This document shows, one piece after another, positions 55,302 through 64,000 of a stretch of DNA of 64,000 bases. Source of the DNA: Mycolicibacter sinensis. GTDB lineage: Bacteria; Actinomycetota; Actinomycetes; Mycobacteriales; Mycobacteriaceae. Position numbers and translations under genes: made by a program. The notes below the pieces were generated by a model. That model saw nothing but the letters and a program-made list of their open reading frames with translations. It searched no databases and had not been told where the DNA came from. Position 1 is the stretch's first letter. Each line of letters begins with the position of its first letter. The stretch is from contig NZ_LZIN01000019.1 of assembly GCF_001667375.1 (NCBI RefSeq), forward strand, positions 1 through 64,000. Reading direction: 5' to 3'.

Positions 55302-56553
55302 CGCCGGCGGCGGCGTGCTGCTCGGCGATGCCGCACAGCAGCGAGCGGATCGCCTCCACCGAGCGCTCCGGCTCGGGCCCGTGCGAGTGGTACTCGATGT
55401 TGAGCTGGCCGGCGAAGATCTGGGTGAAGTAGATATCGATGCCGGCGCTGACGGCGAAGTACAGCTCGCCGTGCGTGGTGGTCACCTCCACACCCGGTGG
55501 GGTCCGCACCGGCGGCACCAGACCGTTGTTACTCAGTACCACGACGTCCGGCATACCGGGCGGGTTGCCGACGTACTGCGGGCTGAAGTGCAGCCGGGAC
55601 TGCTGGATCACGCCCTCGTCGAGGTCCTTCTGGAAGTTCTCGGCGATCTCGCGGGCCATGTCGACCAGCTCAGTCTTGGCATCGATCTCGGCGAGGTAGG
55701 TGGCCAGCCCGATCGGGTTGGTGCATCCGGTGGCCGAAACCGGCGGGGACAGAAAATATCTCAGGTCCACGGTGTAGATGTAGGGCACCGGGATGCGCAG
55801 CTTGCCGCGTAACTGCCATTCGGCCATCAGCACCGCCGCCGAGAGCACCGCGTGCAGACTCAGGTCGTGCGCCCGGCCGAACGCGACCACGGCGTCGGTC
55901 TGGCTCTCGGTCAGCCGGCACGACGCCATCGGGACCAGTACCGGTTCCGACGGCGTCTCCTGCGAGAGGGCTCGGCGCGTCGGCGGCAGGTCATAGGCGA
56001 ACAGCGCCGGCATGAACCGCTCGATCCCGGAACGCTGCTGCTTCTCGATCCCCCGGTCGGCCAGCACCGCCTCGATCGACTGCGGCGCGGGCTCGACATT
56101 GATCGCACCGACGCGTCCGGTGGTGACCAGGTCGGTGTAGAAGGCGAGCATCTCTTCGATCAGCGCATACATGTGGTGGCCGTCGGCGACGGCGTGATGC
56201 ACATACAGCGTCGGCTGCGCCTGCCCGTCGCGGATGATCACCCGCATCGCGACCAGCGACTCGGTCTGGTCGAAGTGCGGGGCCGGCGGCTGGGCATCGG
56301 GTCCGTCAAGTTCGATCACCTCGATGCCGTCGGGCATCAGGTCGTCGGTGACGAACTGGTGCCTGCCGTCGGGCAGTCGCTCGAGTCGCCCGGTGAGGAT
56401 GGGGTGCGCCTCCAGCAGCGCCTCGTAGGCCTCGGAGAGCAGATCGATGTCGACCGGACCGGTGAGGTGGGCGGCGAGACCCACGAAGTTGTGGGTCTCG
56501 GCGAGCATCTCCTCACTATTCGCAAGCTTCCGAATGACCGACGTGGCAAACAC
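55294..56553 (-). CDS. papA5: PapA5-like acyltransferase (dimycocerosyl transferase type)
   Basis: A 419-residue condensation-fold acyltransferase; M. tuberculosis PapA5 (422 residues) esterifies phthiocerol diols with mycocerosic acids. It has the catalytic motif [20 protein letters not shown] (HHxxxDG), the N-terminal [20 protein letters not shown], and the structural region [19 protein letters not shown]. The start at 56553 is the TTG/ATG-class codon giving [16 protein letters not shown]. It follows ppsE with a 19-base gap on the same strand, so it is almost certainly co-transcribed. In M. tuberculosis drrABC lies between these two genes; here it does not. Substrate is inferred from context. 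Confidence 0.9.
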   Translation of the reverse strand: MFATSVIRKLANSEEMLAETHNFVGLAAHLTGPVDIDLLSEAYEALLEAHPILTGRLERLPDGRHQFVTDDLMPDGIEVIELDGPDAQPPAPHFDQTESLVAMRVIIRDGQAQPTLYVHHAVADGHHMYALIEEMLAFYTDLVTTGRVGAINVEPAPQSIEAVLADRGIEKQQRSGIERFMPALFAYDLPPTRRALSQETPSEPVLVPMASCRLTESQTDAVVAFGRAHDLSLHAVLSAAVLMAEWQLRGKLRIPVPYIYTVDLRYFLSPPVSATGCTNPIGLATYLAEIDAKTELVDMAREIAENFQKDLDEGVIQQSRLHFSPQYVGNPPGMPDVVVLSNNGLVPPVRTPPGVEVTTTHGELYFAVSAGIDIYFTQIFAGQLNIEYHSHGPEPERSVEAIRSLLCGIAEQHAAAGVS

Positions 56554-56572
56554 TTTCGGATTCTCTCCTCAA

Positions 56573-59500
56573 CTAGGACAGCTCGACCAGGGTCATTTCC
56601 CCGTCTTCGGCGTCGGCCGTTGCCAGATCGTCTTCGGCGATGGCCTCGCGGACCAGATCCAGCACCGCTGTCGAGAAGCCCTCGGCGATCGAGGACACCA
56701 CCGACTCCTCGACCCGGCGGCTGTCGAACCACCAGTCCAGGTGCAGCACACCGGAGGTGCGGTAGACCCGCAGCTCCAGCGCGTGTCCCAGACCGGGGAT
56801 CGCCTCGCGCACCGGCATCGCGATGTCGCGGTCGAACTGCACCGGCGCATCGCCCGCCGACGGCAACTCGGGGATCGCACCGACATAGGCGAAGTGGATG
56901 TCGGCGGGTGCGACCGAGGACAACAGTCGTGCCGTCGGCGCGTAGAGGTAGCGCAGCAAGCCGTAGCCGATCCCGTAATGCGGTACACCGCCCAGGGTTT
57001 CGTGCACTTCGTCCAGCAGCTGACGTGCGGTGGCCTGTGCCTCGGTGGAGCAGCTCAGCGCGACCGGGTAGATGGTGGTGAACCAGCCCACGGTGCGCCG
57101 CAGGTCCACGTCGGGCTTGAGCACCGAGCGGCCCGCTCCCCCGATATCGACGGCCACGGTGCCCGCGCCGACGGTCGCCGCCACCGCCCGGCTCAACCCG
57201 GCCAACAGAATCTCGTTGATCGGCAGTCGCAGCCGGCGTCGGGCGTCGTCGATCTCGCTGGTGTCAGCGGCCGCCAGCGACGAGGTGAGCTTGGACAGGT
57301 CGGTGTCCGCCGGCGGCTCGGCGACCTCTGCACCCAGCCGCAGGGTCGCGGCTTTGGCTGCCTGCAACCAGTATTCGCGGCTCTCCAACACCGCCGGGTG
57401 GGTGGCAAGCCCGGCGCAGCGCTGCGACCATTCGGCCCAGCCGACCCCGACCGGCGCCAACTCGATGTCGTTGCCCGCCAGCTTCTGGCCGAACGCGGTG
57501 AAGATGTCGGTCAGCAGGATGTCGCGGGACGCCTCGTCACCGACCGTGGCGTGCAGGCTCAACCCCAGATAGCACACGTCGCCCGCTGACCCGCGGATGT
57601 AGAGGGCGGTCAGGGGCGGGCTGGACAGGTCCTGTTCGCGGATGTGTTCGGTCAGCATCGTGCGCACCGCGTCGTGTTCGGCGGTGAGGCCCTCCGGCAG
57701 CGCATGCGTGCCGATCTCGCCGAACTCGCCGGGCTCGGCGAGGTGCTGTTCCCAGGTGCCGGCCCGCTCAGTGATGCGGAGCCGCAGGGCGTCGTGGTGA
57801 TTGACCACCGCGGTGAGCACCGAGCGGACGTCGTCGACCGAGACGTCGGGGCGCAGTCGCAGGATCAGCGGGATGCGCCAATGCCCGTGTTCGCGAACAC
57901 CGTTCTCCAAGAAGTAGGTGATGTTCGGCGGGACCGGCGGGTGCTCGACGCTGCCGGGCGACTGGCGGGCCAGCCCGCCGGCGGCGTAGCGGGCGGTCAG
58001 TGCCTTGGCCAGCGCCGCAACGGTCGGGTGGTCGTAGAGATCCTGCGGGGTCAGGTCTATCCCCTCGTGGGAGGCGGCCATCGCGACGCTGATCGCCACC
58101 AGCGAGTCCCCGCCGATGTCGAAGAAGTTGGCGTTGGTCTCGACCGAGCCGACCCCCAGGCAGAACGCCCAGATACGTTGCAGCGTCGCCTCGATCGACG
58201 ACCCGGCCGAGCCGCCGGCGCGATCGGCGCCGCCGGAGCCGCTCGCGACGGCACCGTTGTTCACCGCGCCGGAGACCCAGGTGGCCCCGGCATTGTGCTC
58301 CAGCCAATGCCGTTGACGCTCAAAGGGATAGCCCGGGACCGTGACCCGCTTGGGCTGGTAGTCACCGCGCAGACCGGACCAGTCCACGTCGACGCCGGCA
58401 GCCCAGAGTTGGCCGAGCGCCAGCAAGAAGGTGTCCCGGTCGTCGCGGTTCTGGGCGTGGTGGCGCATCAGCCGCACGGTGCGGTGACCCTCGGCGAACT
58501 TGGGATGGCGGGCCGCCGAGGCGGTCAGGGTGGCACCGGGTCCGACCTCCACCAGCACGCGGTGCGGTTCGTTCAGCAGTGTGTCGATCTCGTCGGCGAA
58601 GCGCACCGTCGCCCGCACACTGCGCGCCCAGGTCGCCGGGTTGGTGGCTTCGCTGGCCGCCATCTGAGTGCCGGTCAGGTTCGACAGCAGCGGGATCTGC
58701 GGCTCGTGCAGCGTCTGGCGGGACAGGAAACCGGTGAACTCCGGGATCATCGACTCCATCAGGCGGGAGTGGAATGCGTGCGAGGTGCGCACCCGGCGGG
58801 CGTTGACCCCGGCCTGCTTGAGGGCGTCGGTGAACGCGCGGATCGCCTCTTCGCTGCCGGCCACCACGCAGCCGTCGGGATCGTTGACCGCGGCGAGGTC
58901 GACGTCGCCGGTCAGATACGTGCCGACCGCGTCGGGGCTCAGCGGCACCGCCACCATGACGCCGCGTGGCGCGGCATGCATCAGCCGGGCCCGCATCGCC
59001 ACCACTTTGATCGCGGTGTCGAGGTCGAACACGCCGGCGACGGTGGCCGCGGCGTATTCGCCGATGCTGTGGCCCACCAGCGCCGCCGGACGCACCCCGT
59101 AGCTTTCGATCAGCTTCGCCAGCGCGTATTCGACGGTGAACAGGGCCGGCTGCGTGCGGTCGGTGCGCTCCAGGTCGCGGGAGGTGCCGTCGAAGATCAG
59201 CGCGCGCAGGTCGAAGCCCAGTTCGGCGTCGAATCCGGCGACACAACGGTCGAAGTACTCGGCGAACACCGGTTCGGTGTCATACAGCCCGCGCGCCATC
59301 CCGATGTGCTGCGCGCCCTGGCCCGGGAACAAGAACACCACCCGGTCGGTCTCCGACGCGTCGGTCACACCCTCGCCGATGAAGACGTTCTCACTCTCCT
59401 CGGCGTCGAGCACAGTGACCGCGTCGGCCCGGTCGGCGACGACCGCGGCCAGCCGGAGGTTCTCCGGTGTGCGGCGCGCCAGGGTGTAGGCCACATCGGT

Positions 59501-60976
59501 CAGATTCGGCGCTTCGGTGTCAGCGCCGCCGGACAGCTCGGCCGCCAGATCCGACCGGCCCTGTTGCAACGCCTCGGCGGTACGCGCCGACAGCAACAGC
59601 ACCTGGGGGCCGGCCTGCGGTGCGGCGCCCACCGGCGACTCCTGCGCCCACTCTTCCAAGATGACGTGCGCGTTGGTGCCGCCGACCCCGAAGGAGCTGA
59701 CACCGGCGCGGCGGACGCCGTCGGACTCCCAGGGCCCGTACTCGCTGCGGATCCGGAACGGGCCGGAGTCCAGGTGCAGTTCCGGGTTCGGGCTGGTGTA
59801 GTGCAGCGTGCCCGGGATGGCCCGGTGCTTGAGGCAGAGGATGGTCTTGATCAGGCTGGCGATGCCGGCCGCCGACTCCAGGTGCCCGATGTTGGACTTG
59901 ACCGAGCCGACATAGCAGGGGCCGGACCGCTCCTCCTCGGAAACGGCGAAAGCCTGTCGCAGGCCTTCGATTTCGATCGGGTCACCCAGCGGGGTGCCGG
60001 TGCCGTGCGATTCGATGTAACTGATGGTGGAGGCGTCGACCTCGGCGACCGCGTGCGCTTCGGCGATCACGTCGGCCTGCCCGGCGGCGGTGGGCGCGGC
60101 GTAGGTCATCTTGGTGGCGCCGTCGTTGTTCAGCGCCGAGCCGCGGATCACTGCGTGAATGCGGTCACCGTCGTCGACCGCGTCGGCCAGCGACTTGAGC
60201 ACCACCACGCCGACACCGCTGGAGAAGATCGTGCCGTCGGCGCGCACGTCGAACGGCCGGCAGTGGCCGGTCGCCGACACCATCGAACCCGGCTCGTGCC
60301 AGTACCCGACGTGGTGCGGGATGCGCAACGACGCGCCACCGGCCAGCGCCATGTCGCATTCGCCGTTGAGAATGCTCTGGCAGGCCAGGTGCACCGCGAC
60401 CAGCGCCGAGGAGCAGGCCGTCTGCACCGACAGCGCCGGCCCGCGCAGGTTGAGCTGGTGGGCCACCCGGGTGGCCAGGTAGTCCTTGTCGTTCTGCAGC
60501 GACAGGTTGACCATGTCGAAGCTGACGCCCTGCCCGATGATCTGGTTGGGGTCGTAGTGCGACATCAGGTTGTGCAGCAGGTAGCCGCTGGTGGTGCTGG
60601 TCCCGTAGACGCCGACCGACCCCTCCAGTTCGCCGGGCTGGTAGCCGGCGTCTTCCAGGGCGTGCCATGCGGTCTGCAGGAACAGCCGGTGCTGCGGGTC
60701 CATGGTGCGCGCGGCCAGCGGGGTGAAGCCGAAGAACCCGGCGTCGAACTCCTCGATGCCCTCCAGCAGCGCGGCCCGCCGAACGTAGTTGTGGTTGGCC
60801 AGCGCCTTGTCGCTGACGCCGGCGGCACGCAGCTCGTCTTCGGACAGCGTGACGATGGACTCCGTGCCGCTACGCAGGTTGTCCCAGAACGCCGTCAGGG
60901 TGCGGGCGCCGGGAAACCGCCCGGCCATACCCACGACCGCGATCGCATTGGGCGGCACTTCGTTGTTGGTGCTCAC
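56573..60976 (-). CDS. ppsE: PpsE-like type I polyketide synthase (KS-AT-ACP-C)
   Basis: A 1467-residue module (M. tuberculosis PpsE is 1488) that performs the last extension in phthiocerol-type synthesis. KS (about 10-440) has the Cys188, His324, His365 triad in VQTACSSALVAVH, IESHGTGTPLGDP and SNIGHLESAAG. AT (about 545-860) has GHSIGE (Ser637) and HAFH (733-736), a malonyl-type signature. The ACP serine is Ser958 in FFDIGGDSLV. A condensation-like domain (about 1015-1450) ends the protein; its usual HHxxxDG reads LHATVGD at 1141-1147. There is no KR, DH or ER. GTG at 60976 overlaps the ppsD stop (GTGA). It is followed by papA5. Confidence 0.92.
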   Translation of the reverse strand: MSTNNEVPPNAIAVVGMAGRFPGARTLTAFWDNLRSGTESIVTLSEDELRAAGVSDKALANHNYVRRAALLEGIEEFDAGFFGFTPLAARTMDPQHRLFLQTAWHALEDAGYQPGELEGSVGVYGTSTTSGYLLHNLMSHYDPNQIIGQGVSFDMVNLSLQNDKDYLATRVAHQLNLRGPALSVQTACSSALVAVHLACQSILNGECDMALAGGASLRIPHHVGYWHEPGSMVSATGHCRPFDVRADGTIFSSGVGVVVLKSLADAVDDGDRIHAVIRGSALNNDGATKMTYAAPTAAGQADVIAEAHAVAEVDASTISYIESHGTGTPLGDPIEIEGLRQAFAVSEEERSGPCYVGSVKSNIGHLESAAGIASLIKTILCLKHRAIPGTLHYTSPNPELHLDSGPFRIRSEYGPWESDGVRRAGVSSFGVGGTNAHVILEEWAQESPVGAAPQAGPQVLLLSARTAEALQQGRSDLAAELSGGADTEAPNLTDVAYTLARRTPENLRLAAVVADRADAVTVLDAEESENVFIGEGVTDASETDRVVFLFPGQGAQHIGMARGLYDTEPVFAEYFDRCVAGFDAELGFDLRALIFDGTSRDLERTDRTQPALFTVEYALAKLIESYGVRPAALVGHSIGEYAAATVAGVFDLDTAIKVVAMRARLMHAAPRGVMVAVPLSPDAVGTYLTGDVDLAAVNDPDGCVVAGSEEAIRAFTDALKQAGVNARRVRTSHAFHSRLMESMIPEFTGFLSRQTLHEPQIPLLSNLTGTQMAASEATNPATWARSVRATVRFADEIDTLLNEPHRVLVEVGPGATLTASAARHPKFAEGHRTVRLMRHHAQNRDDRDTFLLALGQLWAAGVDVDWSGLRGDYQPKRVTVPGYPFERQRHWLEHNAGATWVSGAVNNGAVASGSGGADRAGGSAGSSIEATLQRIWAFCLGVGSVETNANFFDIGGDSLVAISVAMAASHEGIDLTPQDLYDHPTVAALAKALTARYAAGGLARQSPGSVEHPPVPPNITYFLENGVREHGHWRIPLILRLRPDVSVDDVRSVLTAVVNHHDALRLRITERAGTWEQHLAEPGEFGEIGTHALPEGLTAEHDAVRTMLTEHIREQDLSSPPLTALYIRGSAGDVCYLGLSLHATVGDEASRDILLTDIFTAFGQKLAGNDIELAPVGVGWAEWSQRCAGLATHPAVLESREYWLQAAKAATLRLGAEVAEPPADTDLSKLTSSLAAADTSEIDDARRRLRLPINEILLAGLSRAVAATVGAGTVAVDIGGAGRSVLKPDVDLRRTVGWFTTIYPVALSCSTEAQATARQLLDEVHETLGGVPHYGIGYGLLRYLYAPTARLLSSVAPADIHFAYVGAIPELPSAGDAPVQFDRDIAMPVREAIPGLGHALELRVYRTSGVLHLDWWFDSRRVEESVVSSIAEGFSTAVLDLVREAIAEDDLATADAEDGEMTLVELS

Positions 60977-63900
60977 GTTCGGTCTCCTACTTTTCGCCGC
61001 GACGCCGCCCGTTGCCGCGCTGCGGCACGTTGCTGTGCCCGGCTACGAATGCCGCCGACATCGCCGGCGCCGTCGCCGTTCTCCTGCGCTGCCAAGCCGA
61101 GTTGCCGGGTCAGGTCGGCCGCCAGGTCGGTCAGTGAGGCGCCCTGCAACAGCAGCGCCACCGGCGGCTCCGCCCCGAAGTCGCCGCGGACGGTGTTGCG
61201 GATGCGCACCGCCATCAACGAGTCCATCCCGAGTTCGGTCAGCGGACGGGCCGGATCGATCGCACTGTCCTTCGGGTAGCCCATGATGGCCATGATCCGG
61301 GCGCCCAACCGGGCGACCACCGCTTTGGCGGCTTCGGCAGGGTCGAGCTGGCGCAGGCCCTCCGGGCCGGGCCAGTCGTCGTCCTCGCTGTCGAGGTCGA
61401 GCTCACCGGCCAGGGTGGAGAAGTACCCGAGTTGCTGCAGTTCCGGGAAGGCCGCGGCCACCCGGTCCAGCCGCAGCCGCGCCACCCCGATCTGCCCGAG
61501 GTCGCCGCCGAGGATGGCTTCCAGCGCCTCCATCCCCTCGACGGGGTCGATCGGGTCCAGCGCGCTGAACTTGAGCTCCTGGGCGACGCCGACACCCGAC
61601 CACTGGCCCCAGTTGATGGTGATCGCCGGCAGCCCGGCGGCCCGCCGCCATGCCACCAGGCCGTCCAGCCAGGCGCTGGCCGCGGCGTAGGAGGCCTGGC
61701 CGGGCGCCCCGAGCAGCGACGACGTCGAGGAGAACCCGACCCACCAGTCCAGGTCTTTTCCGGTGGTGGCCACATGCAGGCGCAGGGCTCCGGCCGCCTT
61801 GGGCGCCCACACCCGGTCCAGGGTCTCCTTGTCGATGCCGACCACGATCTGGTCGTCGATCACCGCGGCGCCGTGGATGACCCCGCGCAGTGTCAGCCCG
61901 GTCTCTTCCGCCGAGGCGACCAGGCTCTCGGCGGTACCCGGAGCGGCGAGGTCACCGGAGACCACCGCGATCTGGGCGCGCTCGGCGAGCTCGTCGAGCA
62001 CCGCGCGCTGCTCCGCGGAGGGCTGCGAACGGCTGTTGAGCACGATCCGCGCGGCGCCGTGCTCGATCAGCCAGCGGGCCACAACCAGCCCGATGCCGCC
62101 CAGGCCGCCGGTGAGCACGTAGGCGCCGTCGCGCCGCACGGCCGGGACGCCGGTGGCGGTCAGGGTGGCCCGCTTGAGGCGTTCGGCGTAGCGGTTCTCC
62201 CCGCGCCAGGCCACCACGTCGTCGGTGCCGGCCAGCCCCAGCTCGGTGATCAGCGCGGCCACCGGGTCCGCCGAGGCGTCCAGGTCGACCACGCCGGTGT
62301 GCAGGTCCGGGTGCTCGTAGGCCAGCACCCGCACCAGCCCCTTGAGGGCGGAGATCGAGGGATCGCCCGATTCTTCGGCTCCGACGGTCAGGCCGTTGCG
62401 GCCGACCAGCCACAGCCGTGGCGCGGTGCCGTGCCAGCCGCCGACGATGGTGCGCACCGTCGAAGCGACCGACCAGGCCAGATCGCGGCCTCGAACAGCC
62501 ACATCGGCCGGGGTCTCGTCGAACGGGGTGGCGGAAGGCACGACGATCACGCCGACCGGGGGCCGGTCCGGGTCGTCGGCGGTCCGCGAGAACGCCTCGC
62601 GGACCGAGTGCTCGCTGCGCAGGTCCGCGGTGATGACCCGGCGGCTCTGGCAGGAGAACCGGGCGGCGAAATCGGCTGCCAGCGCTTCGCTTTCAGGTCC
62701 GTCGGTCAGCACCAGCCAGCTGCCGTCGGCGGCTGCCGGGGGCTGCGCCGGAACCGGAAGATCGGTCCAGTCGGTGTCGAAGATCTTCTGGGTCAGCGGC
62801 AGCGGCACCGTGCGGCGCTGCACCCGCTGTAGATAGATCCCGGACAGCTCCGCGGTCGTCGCCCCGGTCTCGTCGGTCAGGATGACCCGCCCCAGGATCC
62901 CGCCGTCGTCGTGGCTGACCACCTCGGCGTAGCCGCGGGCCCGCCGGCCCACTTCGCCGAACACCCGGATGGTCTCCACCGCGACCGGAAGGTAGGTGGC
63001 TTCCTCGGCACCGCTCAGCGATTCGTCGGGCAGCGCGGCGGCCAGGCACTGCAGGGCCGCGTCGAGCATCACCGGGTGAACCCGGTAGTCGCGGTGCGCG
63101 GTCGCCTCGTCGGGCAGCACGATCTCGGCTTCCGAGGCGCCGCCGGGCTTGCGGACAATGCGGGTGAGCGCGGCGAACGCCGGACCGTGCTGCAGTCCGG
63201 TGCGACGCAGCGCCGTGTACAGATCCGCCGGGGACAGCGTGGTACCGCCGGTGGCGGACGCCGGACGTTGCGCCGGGGCGGCGGATTGCGCCGCCGCGGC
63301 CCGGGCGACGGCGTGGCGCGACCAGGCGCCGCCGGGAGCGCGGGAGTGGACCTCGACCCGCAACTCGTCGGAGCCATCAGCGTCGTGCAACAGCCGGGTC
63401 GTGACCTCGGTGCGGTCGTCGACCCGCAGCATCTGCTCGACCTCGACCCGGTCCACCGCGACCGCCGACGGGGGCAGGCCCAGGGCCTCGCCGGCCGCGG
63501 CCAGCGCAATCTCGGCGAAACCGGTGGCCGGCATCACGACCTGGCCGTGCACCTTGTGGTGCGCCATCCACGCGACGATGTCGGTGCCCACGTCGGCCTG
63601 CCAGACGTGGCCGTGGCCGGCCGGTAGCTCGACGTGGACGCCCAGCAGCGGATGCGCATCCGCCAAGTGCCGGTTGGCGGCGGTCGCGCCCGCCCAGTAC
63701 CGCACGTGCTGCCACGGCCGCGGCGGCAGGTCGGCGCGCCCGATGCCGCCGTCGGGTTGCGGCGCGTCAGCCGGCGGCGGGGCGACGGCCGCCAGGTTGG
63801 TGTGGAAGCTCAGCGCCTCGGGCTGATCGCGCAGCAACGTGCCGGTCACGACGTGATCGCCGGCGGGCCGGGCCGACTCCAGGTTGCCGTTGATGGCGTG

Positions 63901-64000
63901 GGACAGCAGCGGGTGCGGGCTGACCTCGACGAAGGTCGCGTGACCGGCCGCGGCGGCGGTGACGGCCTGACTGAACCGCACCGGGTTGCGCAGGTTGTGC
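60973..64000 (-). CDS. ppsD: PpsD-like type I polyketide synthase, 3' part only
   Basis: The C-terminal thousand residues of a modular synthase; the gene continues past the right edge, so KS and most of AT are missing. Visible in order: the AT end (FVEVSPHPLLSHAI), a DH domain with HKVHGQVVMPATGFAEI, a KR with YVLTGGLGGIGLVVARWL and the tyrosine in GQASYAAASAWLD, and a C-terminal ACP with the carrier serine in ELGMDSLMAVRIRN. No ER is present between DH and KR, which matches PpsD; in M. tuberculosis an enoyl reductase acts in trans. The stop overlaps ppsE by 4 bases. Docking with PpsE is likely through the basic tail RQRAASRRK. Confidence 0.9.
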   Translation of the reverse strand, partial: HNLRNPVRFSQAVTAAAAGHATFVEVSPHPLLSHAINGNLESARPAGDHVVTGTLLRDQPEALSFHTNLAAVAPPPADAPQPDGGIGRADLPPRPWQHVRYWAGATAANRHLADAHPLLGVHVELPAGHGHVWQADVGTDIVAWMAHHKVHGQVVMPATGFAEIALAAAGEALGLPPSAVAVDRVEVEQMLRVDDRTEVTTRLLHDADGSDELRVEVHSRAPGGAWSRHAVARAAAAQSAAPAQRPASATGGTTLSPADLYTALRRTGLQHGPAFAALTRIVRKPGGASEAEIVLPDEATAHRDYRVHPVMLDAALQCLAAALPDESLSGAEEATYLPVAVETIRVFGEVGRRARGYAEVVSHDDGGILGRVILTDETGATTAELSGIYLQRVQRRTVPLPLTQKIFDTDWTDLPVPAQPPAAADGSWLVLTDGPESEALAADFAARFSCQSRRVITADLRSEHSVREAFSRTADDPDRPPVGVIVVPSATPFDETPADVAVRGRDLAWSVASTVRTIVGGWHGTAPRLWLVGRNGLTVGAEESGDPSISALKGLVRVLAYEHPDLHTGVVDLDASADPVAALITELGLAGTDDVVAWRGENRYAERLKRATLTATGVPAVRRDGAYVLTGGLGGIGLVVARWLIEHGAARIVLNSRSQPSAEQRAVLDELAERAQIAVVSGDLAAPGTAESLVASAEETGLTLRGVIHGAAVIDDQIVVGIDKETLDRVWAPKAAGALRLHVATTGKDLDWWVGFSSTSSLLGAPGQASYAAASAWLDGLVAWRRAAGLPAITINWGQWSGVGVAQELKFSALDPIDPVEGMEALEAILGGDLGQIGVARLRLDRVAAAFPELQQLGYFSTLAGELDLDSEDDDWPGPEGLRQLDPAEAAKAVVARLGARIMAIMGYPKDSAIDPARPLTELGMDSLMAVRIRNTVRGDFGAEPPVALLLQGASLTDLAADLTRQLGLAAQENGDGAGDVGGIRSRAQQRAAARQRAASRRKVGDRT

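Noticed and set aside
57644..61279. A 1211-codon open frame opposite ppsE and part of ppsD
   Set aside because: Antisense to a well-supported polyketide synthase; low-complexity composition and no recognisable motif.

Overview
The window is from a Mycobacterium chromosome. It is GC-rich throughout and carries two PPE proteins, two PE-PPE-domain hydrolases, an MmpL transporter, DnaE1, a mycobacterial IleS preceded by an actinobacterial T-box, several mycobacterial methyltransferase families, and the end of a PpsD/PpsE/PapA5 lipid assembly line. PPE-SVP proteins together with a phthiocerol-type polyketide line suggest a slow-growing or pathogen-related lineage, but I cannot name the species. 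No rRNA, tRNA, insertion sequence or CRISPR array was seen.

Left part (1-30 kb): a housekeeping block that, from memory, mirrors the M. tuberculosis Rv1564c-to-Rv1536 region in reverse order. It holds a glycogen debranching enzyme, a ThrE-like exporter beside threonine deaminase (ilvA), an Rv1558-like F420 protein, a FadD11-like ligase, an enoyl-CoA hydratase, dnaE1, a pseudouridine synthase, lspA, ansA, dinB and ileS. Lineage-specific genes are inserted: two tandem secreted paralogues of unknown function (10.0-11.6 kb), a MerR regulator divergent from an F420/PPOX protein, a dodecin, a zinc metallopeptidase, a DUF732 protein and two tandem PPE genes. ileS (minus strand) has a T-box riboswitch leader with an AUC specifier.

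Middle part (30-46 kb): a lipase overlapping a PE-PPE hydrolase, a stress group (OsmC protein and two hemerythrin-like proteins), and an enzyme-dense region. That region has MmpL plus a Baeyer-Villiger-type monooxygenase on the minus strand. On the plus strand it has a membrane-anchored AurF-like diiron oxygenase, an Rv2952-like methyltransferase, a P450, an SDR and a second Rv2952-like methyltransferase. A minus-strand gene encoding an SDR joined in frame to an alpha/beta hydrolase closes it. This looks like a lipid or secondary-metabolite tailoring and export locus.

Right part (46-64 kb): a PE-PPE hydrolase, then three consecutive large secreted proteins of one unrecognised family (shared NIWGEDPGD motif), a flavodoxin/DUF2505/nitroreductase operon, a three-copy 57-bp tandem repeat, an LCM-type methyltransferase, and papA5, ppsE and the 3' part of ppsD, all three on the minus strand. 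ppsD runs off the right edge. papA5 follows ppsE directly, without the drrABC exporter genes that lie between them in M. tuberculosis.

Assignments rest on motifs read by eye and memory of families; no search was run.
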